In this document: positions 55,876 through 64,000 of the stretch, in pieces
Numbering within the stretch: position 1 is the stretch's first letter
Layout: every line of letters starts with the position of its first letter
Assembly: GCF_900166965.1 (NCBI RefSeq)
Contig: NZ_FUZI01000003.1
Coordinates: 62,001 to 126,000, forward strand
Reading direction: 5' to 3'
Origin: Photobacterium piscicola
Lineage (GTDB): Bacteria; Pseudomonadota; Gammaproteobacteria; Enterobacterales; Vibrionaceae
Length of the DNA: 64,000 nucleotides
Program-made: the position numbers and the translations under genes
Notes under the pieces: generated by a model
Databases searched by the model: none
What the model was told of the DNA's origin: nothing
What the model saw: the letters and a program-made list of their open reading frames with translations, nothing else

Positions 55876-57063
55876 ATGTCTAGTCATAAAATAAATACTC
55901 AACTGATTACGGCAGGAAGATCGAAGAAATTTGGTTTAGGAGCGGTGAATAGTGTTATTCAACGAGCATCTTCATTAGTGTTTGATTCTGTCGCAGATAA
56001 AAAGCAAGCCACGATCAATCGTGCTAATGGTGAATTGTTTTATGGTCGTCGAGGCACATTAACTCATTTCTCATTACAACAAGCGATGGTTGAAATAGAA
56101 GGTGGTGCTGGGTGTTATCTTTATCCTTGTGGCGCGGCAGCTGTAGCGAATTCAATTTTAGCATTTGTAAAAGCGGGCGATCATTTGTTAATGACGGGCG
56201 CGGCTTATGAACCAACTCAAGATTTCTGCAATGTGGTATTAAAAGGGCTTAATGTTGATACTACATATTATGATCCTCTCATTGGCGCTGGTATTGCGGA
56301 CAAAGTACAGCCCAATACTAAAGTGGTATTTTTAGAGTCACCAAGTTCTATTACCATGGAAGTGCAAGATATTCCGGCTATTGTTAAAGCGGTTAGGGCG
56401 ATTAACCCTGAAGCGGTGATCATTGTTGATAATACATGGGCTGCTGGAGTGTTATTTAAAGCACTTGATCATGATGTAGACATATCTGTTCAAGCGGGCA
56501 CCAAATATATTGTGGGCCATTCTGATGCGATGTTAGGTACTGCTGTTGCAAATAGCCGTTGCTGGGATCAATTGCAAGAACGATCATATCTGATGGGGCA
56601 AATGGTGGACGCTGACACTGCTTATGTCGCAGCCCGTGGCTTACGTACGATGGGAGTGCGTTTAAAGCAACACCATGAAAGTAGTATTAAAATTGCAGAG
56701 TGGTTAGCACAACACCCTCAAGTTGAACGAGTTAACCATCCCGCGTTACCTAGCTGTAAGGGGCACGAATTTTTCCTACGTGATTTTAATGGTAGCTGTG
56801 GTTTATTCTCTTTTGTGTTAAAAAAACGTCTTGATAGTCATCAGATTGCGGATTTTTTAGATAATTTTAAACATTTCAGTATGGCGTATTCATGGGGGGG
56901 CTATGAATCTCTTATTTTAGCCAATCAACCTGAAGAACTTAATCGTATTCGCCCTGCGGGTAAGGTTGATTTCGAGGGTACATTGGTACGCGTTCATATA
57001 GGATTAGAAGATTGTGACGATTTGCTTGATGATCTTGCGCAAGGGTTAATGCGTATTGCTTAA
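55876..57063 (+). CDS. metC: Cystathionine beta-lyase
   Basis: PLP enzyme producing homocysteine from cystathionine for methionine synthesis. Motifs: YGRRGTLTH near the N-terminus, [27 protein letters not shown], and the PLP lysine in [12 protein letters not shown]. 395 residues, as usual. GGGAGTAAC before the ATG. A MetJ box was not clearly seen in the short upstream region. A hairpin terminator follows. Confidence 0.93.
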   Translation: MSSHKINTQLITAGRSKKFGLGAVNSVIQRASSLVFDSVADKKQATINRANGELFYGRRGTLTHFSLQQAMVEIEGGAGCYLYPCGAAAVANSILAFVKAGDHLLMTGAAYEPTQDFCNVVLKGLNVDTTYYDPLIGAGIADKVQPNTKVVFLESPSSITMEVQDIPAIVKAVRAINPEAVIIVDNTWAAGVLFKALDHDVDISVQAGTKYIVGHSDAMLGTAVANSRCWDQLQERSYLMGQMVDADTAYVAARGLRTMGVRLKQHHESSIKIAEWLAQHPQVERVNHPALPSCKGHEFFLRDFNGSCGLFSFVLKKRLDSHQIADFLDNFKHFSMAYSWGGYESLILANQPEELNRIRPAGKVDFEGTLVRVHIGLEDCDDLLDDLAQGLMRIA

Positions 57064-57071
57064 CTTTTATA

Positions 57072-57111
57072 AATTAAACGTCTTAGCATCAGTATGTTAA
57101 GACGTTTAATT
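57072..57111 (+). terminator. Hairpin after metC
   Basis: AATTAAACGTCTTA and TAAGACGTTTAATT are 14-bp perfect inverted arms around a 12-nt loop, followed by GGTTTT. Very strong stem 8 nt past the metC stop. Confidence 0.7.
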
Positions 57112-57574
57112 GGTTTTAGCTATTGCAACAATAGCTATAAATTTTGTATTGCATTATCTATTTTTTATTTACCTCAAAAATATTATTATTCATTTAAAAT
57201 CATATTCTTATTGTTACTTTTGATATTGATCAATGGGTAGCTATTCTTATTTATTCTGTTTTTAGCTCTTGCTACGGAATTTACCAGTATTGGCGCTATT
57301 GCCATGATGAAACGAGAGTGGTATCTTTTTTGGTATAGATAAGAATGATTATCAATAAGATTTAGCATTTAAGAACCCGTTATTAATAAATATCATGACC
57401 TAATGAAGCATATGAAAGCGTGATAAGGTAATAATTGTTTACTATTTATTGTTGTTTCATACTAGGTTTTTTTATTTTTAATTACTATTAATAAGATTAT
57501 TAATTAACACATATATCCCAATAACAGTAATTAGCGCCGATCTTAATATCAAAAATAAAAATATAGAGGTTGCT
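57112..57574. other. Long intergenic region before gpmA, with Fur-like site
   Basis: About 460 nt without a gene. GATAAGAATGATTATCAAT at 57338-57356 fits the Fur 7-1-7 pattern (minus strand TGATAATCATTCTTA, 12 of 14) about 220 nt upstream of gpmA. gpmA of E. coli is reported as Fur-regulated as far as I recall. Nothing else supportable. Confidence 0.4.
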
Positions 57575-58267
57575 ATGAAAAACACTCGAATTGTTTTAAT
57601 CCGTCATGGTCAAAGTCAGTGGAATAAAGAGAACCGTTTTACAGGTTGGGCTAATATACCATTAACAGAACAAGGTGAAGCAGAGGCACATATAGCAGGT
57701 AAAAAATTAATAGAAAATAATTTTAAATTTGATTTTTGTTATACTTCAATGCTGAACCGTGCGATAAAAACGTTATCAATTGTTTTAGAAGAGCTTGATT
57801 TATTATGGTTGCCTGTTGATCATTGTTGGCAATTAAATGAACGCCATTATGGTAATTTGCAAGGCTTAAATAAGGCTGAAACAGCAGAAAAATTTGGTGA
57901 TGAACAAGTGTTTACGTGGCGTAGAAGCTATGATACACGACCACCAGCCGTTGATAAAACCAGTTACTATTACCCAGGTAACGATAAGCGATATGCAAAT
58001 CTTACTATTGACGAATTACCTGTTGGCGAATCACTGAAAGACACTTATGAACGTGTTATACCATTTTGGAGCGAGGAAATTGTTCCTAAAATAAACAGCG
58101 GAGCTGATATTCTTATTGCTGCTCATGGCAACAGTTTACGGGCGTTAATGAAACATCTTAGTGATATTGCTGATGATGAAATAACACAGATAGAAATTCC
58201 TACTGGAGTACCGCTAGTCTATGAATTAGACAGCAATTTGAAAGCAATAAAATATTATTATTTATAA
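57575..58267 (+). CDS. gpmA: 2,3-bisphosphoglycerate-dependent phosphoglycerate mutase
   Basis: Glycolytic interconversion of 3- and 2-phosphoglycerate. Catalytic His motif [10 protein letters not shown] at the N-terminus; [20 protein letters not shown] and [14 protein letters not shown] complete the active site. 230 residues (E. coli form is 250), still within the family. AGAGG before the ATG. A perfect terminator follows. Confidence 0.93.
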   Translation: MKNTRIVLIRHGQSQWNKENRFTGWANIPLTEQGEAEAHIAGKKLIENNFKFDFCYTSMLNRAIKTLSIVLEELDLLWLPVDHCWQLNERHYGNLQGLNKAETAEKFGDEQVFTWRRSYDTRPPAVDKTSYYYPGNDKRYANLTIDELPVGESLKDTYERVIPFWSEEIVPKINSGADILIAAHGNSLRALMKHLSDIADDEITQIEIPTGVPLVYELDSNLKAIKYYYL

Positions 58268-58311
58268 GAGTACCTAAGTACCTAAGTACTTAATGAGTTA
58301 ATGTCAAAAAT

Positions 58312-58351
58312 AAAACCTCACTTCATGTTATTGTTGAAGTGAGGTTTTTTT
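58312..58351 (+). terminator. Terminator after gpmA
   Basis: AAACCTCACTTCA and TGAAGTGAGGTTT, 9-nt loop, then T-run. Just before it is a small tandem repeat (GTACCTAA units, 58270-58290). It may also serve selO on the other strand. Confidence 0.88.
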
Positions 58352-58377
58352 ATGCATAAATTTAACTGTTGGCGTTA

Positions 58378-59844
58378 TTATGATGAACAACTGATTTCAA
58401 GATGCTTACCCCAATGTGGCGGCAGTTGAGCTAATATTTCTGCGTCTTCATGCTCATCAAAGGGGCGGGCTAATACCGTCATTAATTGATCTATGAGTTT
58501 ATAATCACCTTGTTGTGCTTTTTCAATGGCTTGTTGGGCAAGGTAATTACGTAAAATATACTTAGGATTGTGTTGCTGCATAATAGCTAAACGTTGGCTA
58601 TCATTAGGTTCAAGTCGCACCCGTTGCTGATAACGATCTAGCCACTTTTTAAGATCTGAAGTGCATTGGAATAATTCACTGAACAAAGGATTGCTATGAG
58701 GTAAGTCTGTCACCGTAATATATGACAATGTTCGAAAGAATAAAGTGTAATCAACATGATGGTGCTGTAACAATTGAAATAGATCTGAAAATAAGACGCT
58801 GTCGACATCGTCAGTTAATGTTAATCCTAATTTTTGACGCATGTTATGGCTATATAGCTGCTGTAACTGGTGTTGGTAATGCTCTAAACCATGATCTATA
58901 GCGTTTTTTTCTAAAAGTGGCGTTAGGGCGTAACCTAAAGCCGATAAGTTCCATAAGGCTATGGCAGGTTGTTGATCAAAAGCATAACGGCCAGAATAAT
59001 CTGAATGATTACAAATATAATGAGGGTCATAATCGTCAAGAAAACCAAATGGACCATAATCAAATGTTAGTCCGAGTATCGACATATTGTCAGTATTCAT
59101 GACGCCATGTGCAAATCCTACTGCTTGCCAAGCTGCTATCATTGTTGCAGTGCGATGACAGATCTGTTTAAACATTTCGGCATAAGGGGAGCTTGCAGTG
59201 GTTAATTCAGAAAAATGGTGTTCAATTACATAATCCGCTAAGTGTTGTAGTTCGGTATGTTGGTTACTATAAAATAAGTATTCAAAATGCCCAAAACGAA
59301 GATGACTTTCTGCAACTCGAATCAGTGTGGCGGCTGTTTCTATTTTTTCTCGTACAACCGATGTTTCGCTACCTATAATGGCTAAAGCATGTGTTGTTGC
59401 AATACCTAGACCTTCCATTGCGGCACTGGCAAGGTATTCACGAATAGATGAGCGTAAAACCGCACGTCCATCTCCCATTCTAGAATAAGGTGTTTTGCCT
59501 GAGCCTTTTAGATGTAAATCCCACTTAGCGCCAGCACTGGTAATGACTTCACCAAGTAGAAGTCCACGTCCATCACCAAGATCGGGATTATATTGCCCAA
59601 ATTGGTGCCCACAATATTTCATTGCTAAAGGTGATAATCCTGCCAATGTTGCTTTACCGCTAAATACATCAACAAAGGTTGGCTCAAGTGCGGTAATGGA
59701 AGCTAGCTCAAGTTTTTCTGCTACAAGTGGATTAAAATGCACTAGAAAAGGGTTATCTAAAGGCTGTGGAGTAACCCGTGTCCCTAAATTATCAGGAAGA
59801 TCACAATAGCTATTAGCAAATGTCAGTGTCGATAATGTTTTCAT
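58378..59844 (-). CDS. selO: Protein adenylyltransferase SelO
   Basis: Pseudokinase-fold enzyme that transfers AMP to Ser/Thr/Tyr of proteins and guards against oxidative stress. Family text SGKTPYSRMGDGRAVLRSSI, MNTDNMSILGLTFDYGPFGF and DYDPHYICNHSDYSGRY is present. ATG 59844 (MKTLSTLTFANSYCDLP) gives 488 residues, near E. coli SelO (478), and AGGT lies 6-7 nt upstream. An in-frame ATG at 59937 would add an unsupported N-terminus. Confidence 0.92.
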   Translation of the reverse strand: MKTLSTLTFANSYCDLPDNLGTRVTPQPLDNPFLVHFNPLVAEKLELASITALEPTFVDVFSGKATLAGLSPLAMKYCGHQFGQYNPDLGDGRGLLLGEVITSAGAKWDLHLKGSGKTPYSRMGDGRAVLRSSIREYLASAAMEGLGIATTHALAIIGSETSVVREKIETAATLIRVAESHLRFGHFEYLFYSNQHTELQHLADYVIEHHFSELTTASSPYAEMFKQICHRTATMIAAWQAVGFAHGVMNTDNMSILGLTFDYGPFGFLDDYDPHYICNHSDYSGRYAFDQQPAIALWNLSALGYALTPLLEKNAIDHGLEHYQHQLQQLYSHNMRQKLGLTLTDDVDSVLFSDLFQLLQHHHVDYTLFFRTLSYITVTDLPHSNPLFSELFQCTSDLKKWLDRYQQRVRLEPNDSQRLAIMQQHNPKYILRNYLAQQAIEKAQQGDYKLIDQLMTVLARPFDEHEDAEILAQLPPHWGKHLEISCSS

Positions 59845-60224
59845 GGGCATACCTAAAGCTAAAAGGGCGTTATTTAAGCTTATCGAGTTATGATAAATAA
59901 ACAAGGGATGAAAAGTAGGGGTATTAGTTATAATCATGTCAGAGTTTATTTTTTATAAAATTGACAGCTCTTTTAATAAAAAACAAAATAAGCATGTATT
60001 TATTAACCATTCATATGATGTTCATTGAAAATATATTATAAATAACGCACTTCTCTATATGTGGAATTATTTTATAGGATTTGACTGCTAATATTTTTTG
60101 TAATTTTAGATTTAAATAATGCATCTAATAATTTATTAAATCTTATTTTTCAAGAATTCATCTTGTCGCTAACCTTATTTAAAGGCAATTTGTCATACAA
60201 ATTGTTATATAAGGAATATTCGCG

Positions 60225-61367
60225 ATGACAAATGAAAAGTTTTTCCAAAATCTATTATCCCATGCTGATATTATTATTAATGGATCTCGCCCTTGGGATC
60301 TGCAAGTTCATGATGAACGATTATATGATCGAGTATTAACGGATGGTTCATTAGGCTTTGGTGAAAGCTATATGGATGGCTGGTGGAGCTGTAATGCGAT
60401 TGATGAAATGATTAATCGCGTTTTACATGCTCGTATTGATGAAAAGCTGGATTTATCAACTAAACTTGCTGTTGGTTTAAAAATTGGCGCATCAAAAGTA
60501 AAACACCTTTTTAATCATCAAAGTATTGATCGAGTTACTAAGGATGTACCTTTCCATTATGATTTAGGTAATGACTTATTTGAGTCAATGCTTGATAAGC
60601 GAATGACATATACCTGTGGGTATTGGAAAGATGCAATCGATCTTGATAGTGCTCAAGAGGCTAAACTTGACTTGGTATGCCGTAAAATGGGGCTTAAATC
60701 AGGTATGCGCTTATTGGATATTGGTTGTGGTTGGGGCAGTTTTATGAATTATGCTGCAGAACATTACGGGGTTATTTGTGATGGTTTAACGCTGTCCAAA
60801 GAACAAGCCGCATTAGGTCAACAACGTGCTGATGATTTAAACCTTCCTGTGAAATTCATCCTTAAAGATTATCGTTTACATGAACCAGAGCAGCCTTATG
60901 ATCGGGTGGTTTCTATTGGAATGATGGAACATGTAGGTCCTGATAATTATCCTGATTATTTCAACGCTGCTTACCGTTATCTTGCTGATGATGGAATCTT
61001 TTTATTACATACCATTGGTAGCCCAAACTCTAAAACAGAAACAGACGCGTGGATAAACAAATATATTTTTCCAAACGGTGTTGTGCCATCAATGACGCAG
61101 ATTGGCTCTGCTGCAGAAGATTATTTTAATATTGAAGATGTGCAAAATATCGGCCCTGATTATGATAAAACATTAGTCGCATGGAACGATAAGTTTGAAC
61201 AGAATTGGCCTAAAATATCAGAGCAATACGGTGAGAAATTCTATCGTATGTGGCGTTATTATTTATTGTCATGCGCAGGAGCATTTCGTTGCCGAGATCT
61301 TAATGTTTGGCAATTTGGTTTAACGAAAAAAGGTGCTGAATTACCGTTATGTGTACGTTCTAACTAA
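60225..61367 (+). CDS. cfa: Cyclopropane-fatty-acyl-phospholipid synthase
   Basis: SAM-dependent enzyme that adds a methylene bridge to membrane unsaturated fatty acids. SAM motif LLDIGCGWGSFMNYA, MTYTCGYWKDA and SIGMMEHVGPDNY are clear. 380 residues, like E. coli Cfa. AAGGAATA before the ATG. Terminator downstream is shared by both flanks. Confidence 0.95.
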   Translation: MTNEKFFQNLLSHADIIINGSRPWDLQVHDERLYDRVLTDGSLGFGESYMDGWWSCNAIDEMINRVLHARIDEKLDLSTKLAVGLKIGASKVKHLFNHQSIDRVTKDVPFHYDLGNDLFESMLDKRMTYTCGYWKDAIDLDSAQEAKLDLVCRKMGLKSGMRLLDIGCGWGSFMNYAAEHYGVICDGLTLSKEQAALGQQRADDLNLPVKFILKDYRLHEPEQPYDRVVSIGMMEHVGPDNYPDYFNAAYRYLADDGIFLLHTIGSPNSKTETDAWINKYIFPNGVVPSMTQIGSAAEDYFNIEDVQNIGPDYDKTLVAWNDKFEQNWPKISEQYGEKFYRMWRYYLLSCAGAFRCRDLNVWQFGLTKKGAELPLCVRSN

Positions 61368-61392
61368 GATTTGAATAGAATGCATAACTGAT

Positions 61393-61421
61393 AAAAATGC
61401 CCTCAAGATGAGGGCATTTTT
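61393..61421. terminator. Bidirectional terminator between cfa and the 61427 gene
   Basis: AAAATGCCCTCA, AGA loop, TGAGGGCATTTTT. It ends both the plus-strand cfa and the minus-strand neighbour. Confidence 0.88.
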
Positions 61422-61426
61422 GTAGG

Positions 61427-62821
61427 TTAGTTCTTTATATTGAGTGTTTGTTTAGGTTTTGATTTTTTAGGCTCTGGCGTAATGATGGCCTCAATATCAA
61501 CAATTTTTGAACGACTCATAATGATCTTCCACCGTTGAATACGTACTGTTTTATCTTCGTCGGTTTCTTTGGTGATCAAGTTAATTAGATGTCTTTTCTC
61601 TACCGATTCTTTGGTTACTTGGCCATCTTTGAGTTGGTAAAGACGTTGTGAACCTTTTTCCATTAATGTCGCCACCGCTCGCATATCAAGAATAATAGAT
61701 TCACGCGTTTGCTCGTAACCACTTAAAAACTTTGTGGGTGACATTCTGGTGGTACTTTTGTAATGCAAAATGGTTTCTTCACGGTGAGAGACATTATGCT
61801 TACGGGTTTTTCGAATAATTTCGGGTAAACTGTCGTAGTTTATAAACTCTAACCATTCAAGTTGTTGTCCAATAACATTACCTGTATTAGCATCAAAAAA
61901 TTGCTTCTTCCACCGTGCTTTACCTTTTCTCATCCATCGCCATAACATGGTTTTTAAGTCATCTTTAAACACTTCACGTGCGGCATAAATGAATGACAGT
62001 ACAACAATGAAAGAAGCGGTAATATCACCCAACATACCACGTGCTTTTATTAATATTAAAGTAACAAAAATCATCACAATACCCGCGGCAGCACCCGTTA
62101 CAATCTTACGGGTATTTTTACCGAGCTCGATGGTTTTTTCATTCATGGTGACAGGGTATTCAATTAAACGGCGTAATAAACGCATTTTATTCGACATACG
62201 TGTTGGATCTTGCATCGCCCTGACTGAGTTATAATTGTTATCAGTTCGGTGCTGGGATTCCTTTTGACAGATTTCTAATAGCTGTGGCTTAATTTCATTG
62301 TACTCAGCTCCACGGGGTAGATGGGCGATGATTTGTAGAAGCCGTTGTTCTGTAAACCAAGATAAATAATTATCAATATTCTCGTAATATTTGAGCAGCT
62401 TTTTATCTGTTGGAATGTTGCGACGTAATCGCTTTAAAATTCGAACAGCCAATTGTGCCGCTTCTTCAATTTCTTCTTGTTTAGACTCACTACTATCGCC
62501 TAATAATTGCTGGGTTGTTTTTTCCAAGGCTAATGCATATTGGTAGGCATAGAGGCTTAAACTTAAACGATATTGTTCAATAGATAACTTGCCTCGACTT
62601 GCAAGGCGACTATGCACTAAAGGCAGATGGTTTATATCACTGAAATAAGTCCGTTTGCCATGAATGGCATTGTGATAAAACTCTTCTTCAGAGATGATAT
62701 TGGCATTTAAACCCAGCTCTCCTGGGATAAAGATGTACATATCAAGCTGTCGATTAGTTGTTTCTTGAATCACATGAGATATTTTGAGTTTATGCCCATC
62801 TTTTTTATCGACAGTAATCAC
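61427..62821 (-). CDS. Large hypothetical protein with central membrane segments
   Basis: 464 residues, not recognised. The N-terminal half is helical and soluble (YRLSLSLYAYQYALALEKTT). Two hydrophobic segments lie near 243-285 (IVTGAAAGIVMIFVTLILIK and MLGDITASFIVVLSFIYAA), followed by a very basic segment (MRKGKARWKK). The C-terminal 150 residues are basic and soluble (LINLITKETDEDKTVRIQRW) and end in Lys-rich EPKKSKPKQTLNIKN. It may be a membrane scaffold facing the cytoplasm. No neighbour gives a clue. Confidence 0.65.
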   Translation of the reverse strand: MITVDKKDGHKLKISHVIQETTNRQLDMYIFIPGELGLNANIISEEEFYHNAIHGKRTYFSDINHLPLVHSRLASRGKLSIEQYRLSLSLYAYQYALALEKTTQQLLGDSSESKQEEIEEAAQLAVRILKRLRRNIPTDKKLLKYYENIDNYLSWFTEQRLLQIIAHLPRGAEYNEIKPQLLEICQKESQHRTDNNYNSVRAMQDPTRMSNKMRLLRRLIEYPVTMNEKTIELGKNTRKIVTGAAAGIVMIFVTLILIKARGMLGDITASFIVVLSFIYAAREVFKDDLKTMLWRWMRKGKARWKKQFFDANTGNVIGQQLEWLEFINYDSLPEIIRKTRKHNVSHREETILHYKSTTRMSPTKFLSGYEQTRESIILDMRAVATLMEKGSQRLYQLKDGQVTKESVEKRHLINLITKETDEDKTVRIQRWKIIMSRSKIVDIEAIITPEPKKSKPKQTLNIKN

Positions 62822-63147
62822 TTTTAATTAGCCCTCCTAGGCAAATGCTAAATGGCATAAATTGGTTGTCATTGAGAGTATATGAGAATATTTTTTTGTC
62901 CATTATTTATAAATCGCAATTATTGATGCTAATAGAATGAAAAAACATCAAATAATTGCAGATAGGTTGGGCGAAGGGTCGCAACATCACGTATAATGCC
63001 GATATCATAAGCGCAACCCGTTCATTATAACGTATTGCCTAGTCAGCGATAGTGAATTAATTATTGCGGCAAAAAAATTGATTGATAAAGATATTGAACC
63101 AACTGCACTGTAAGCGTGTTGTTGCCTATAAAGAGAGTACCTGATAC

Positions 63148-63990
63148 ATGATTAAAATTGGACAATACAACACTCTAGAAGTTATCAAATTGGTAGATTT
63201 TGGTGTGTTCCTAAATGGTGGTGATGATTTCGGTAATATCTTGTTACCAAAGAACACAGTGCCAGCAGGTACTAAGCTCGGCGACAAGCTTAAAGTTTTC
63301 ATTTACTTTGACTCTGAAGATGAAGTCATTGCAACGACTGATGAACCATTAGTTGAAGTGGGTGGTTTTGCTAAATTACGTATTGTAGGTGCAACGACAA
63401 TTGGCGCATTTGCTGATTGGGGTTTACGTAAAGACCTACTGATTCCATTTAGTGAGCAACGTCGTCGCTTAGAAGAAGGCGAAGAAGTGATGGTTCGTGT
63501 TTACACGGATCGTGCATCAGGTCGTATTGTTGGCTCTACTAAGTTCAACCGTTTTCTTGATAAAACACCTGCAAACTACAAAGTAGGCCAAGAAGTACAA
63601 GTTGTTATCGCTGAAACGACAGAACTTGGCTACAAAGCGGTAATTAATGGTGAGCATTGGGGTTTGTTCTTTAAAACAGAAGCCTTTGGTAAACTATTTA
63701 TTGGTAAGCAACTAAAAGCGTATATTCAAGAAATTCGTCCAGATGGCAAAATTAACTTATCACTACAAAAAGTAGGCTTAGGCAAAGTTGACGATTTAGC
63801 GGATAAGATCCTTACGTCTTTAGAGATCAAAGGTGGCTTTATTCCAGTAAGTGATAAATCAAGCCCTGAAGATATTTTCCGTGTATTCCGTACCAGTAAA
63901 GCAACGTTTAAGAAAACGATTGGTGGTTTATACAAAAAAGGCTTAATTGTGATCGAAAAAGACGGTATTCGTCTGAATGATAACGATTAA
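63148..63990 (+). CDS. cvfB: CvfB/YitL-like S1 RNA-binding protein
   Basis: 280 residues: three S1-like strands units (N-terminal IGQYNTLEVIKLVDFGVFLN, a second with GGFAKLRIVGATTIGAF, then IAETTELGYKAVINGEHWGL) and a winged-helix C-terminus (DKSSPEDIFRVFRTSKATF). This layout is that of CvfB, an RNA-binding regulator. Near the end of the window, complete. A weak GAGAG before the ATG. Confidence 0.85.
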   Translation: MIKIGQYNTLEVIKLVDFGVFLNGGDDFGNILLPKNTVPAGTKLGDKLKVFIYFDSEDEVIATTDEPLVEVGGFAKLRIVGATTIGAFADWGLRKDLLIPFSEQRRRLEEGEEVMVRVYTDRASGRIVGSTKFNRFLDKTPANYKVGQEVQVVIAETTELGYKAVINGEHWGLFFKTEAFGKLFIGKQLKAYIQEIRPDGKINLSLQKVGLGKVDDLADKILTSLEIKGGFIPVSDKSSPEDIFRVFRTSKATFKKTIGGLYKKGLIVIEKDGIRLNDND

Positions 63991-64000
63991 TCACTACTAG

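Noticed and set aside
57186-57368. 60-codon minus-strand frame between metC and gpmA
   Set aside because: Not preceded by a ribosome binding site, low-complexity composition, and the region contains a Fur-like site and other AT-rich sequence. Probably chance.
63010-63112. Frame ending in IAAKKLIDKDIEPTAL just before cvfB
   Set aside because: It reads like protein text for about 20 residues but has no ATG, GTG or TTG start after the preceding stop and no ribosome binding site. A possible decayed fragment only.

Overview
The window reads as an AT-rich Vibrionaceae chromosome segment, most like Photobacterium. The reasons are the gene set (VF530 family, kbl-tdh, a putA separated from its C-terminal domain, DUF3332, YaiI/UPF0178) and protein-level resemblance to Vibrio/Photobacterium families. 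The species cannot be fixed from the sequence alone. No rRNA, tRNA or CRISPR array was seen.

Layout. (1) 1-7113: a tightly overlapping operon wecB-like epimerase / nfrB / nfrA / DUF4434 lipoprotein. It matches the c-di-GMP-gated surface glycan (phage N4 receptor) pathway of E. coli, with an extra fourth gene. (2) 7120-15344: housekeeping genes: anmK, a small unknown, a LysR regulator divergent from kbl-tdh (threonine to glycine), VF530, ABC-F ybiT, and yaiI. (3) 15221-27436: a roughly 12 kb genomic island inserted in the 3' end of yaiI. The last 41 codons of yaiI plus its terminator are duplicated at the far side, and the two copies differ only at synonymous sites within the coding part. Inside are a SIR2-degenerate NTPase-TPR defence-type gene broken at an A10 tract, an integrase with DUF4224 partner, an inverted-repeat scar, a decayed P2-like tail remnant (U', X, D), a second integrase with an amber stop, a winged-helix gene, a small membrane protein, and a two-gene AAA (DUF3696-type) ATPase plus HxR/PLD-like module. 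(4) 27437-34689: intergenic repeats, an L,D-transpeptidase, HD and CYTH proteins, a Zur-box-controlled zinc-free ribosomal protein L36 gene, and a LysE exporter. (5) 34940-46720: putA with its detached C-terminal domain gene, an ABM monooxygenase, several transporters (EamA, SulP, MFS) and a LysR regulator. (6) 46753-50571: a PmrC/EptA-PmrA-PmrB type lipid A modification operon with a perfect PmrA box. (7) 50859-52431: an operon of two XRE regulators, a 58-residue unknown and a stand-alone EAL phosphodiesterase. (8) 52861-63990: DUF3332 lipoprotein, secreted unknowns, metC, gpmA, selO, cfa, a large membrane unknown and cvfB.

Themes. c-di-GMP may link the EAL operon and the NfrB glycan machine, and metal signals recur (Zur box, several Fur-like sites). 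Phage pressure is visible on both sides: a predicted phage-receptor glycan operon and an island with two candidate anti-phage modules. The items most worth following up are the island with its AAA/HxR module and its SIR2 gene with the homopolymer break.
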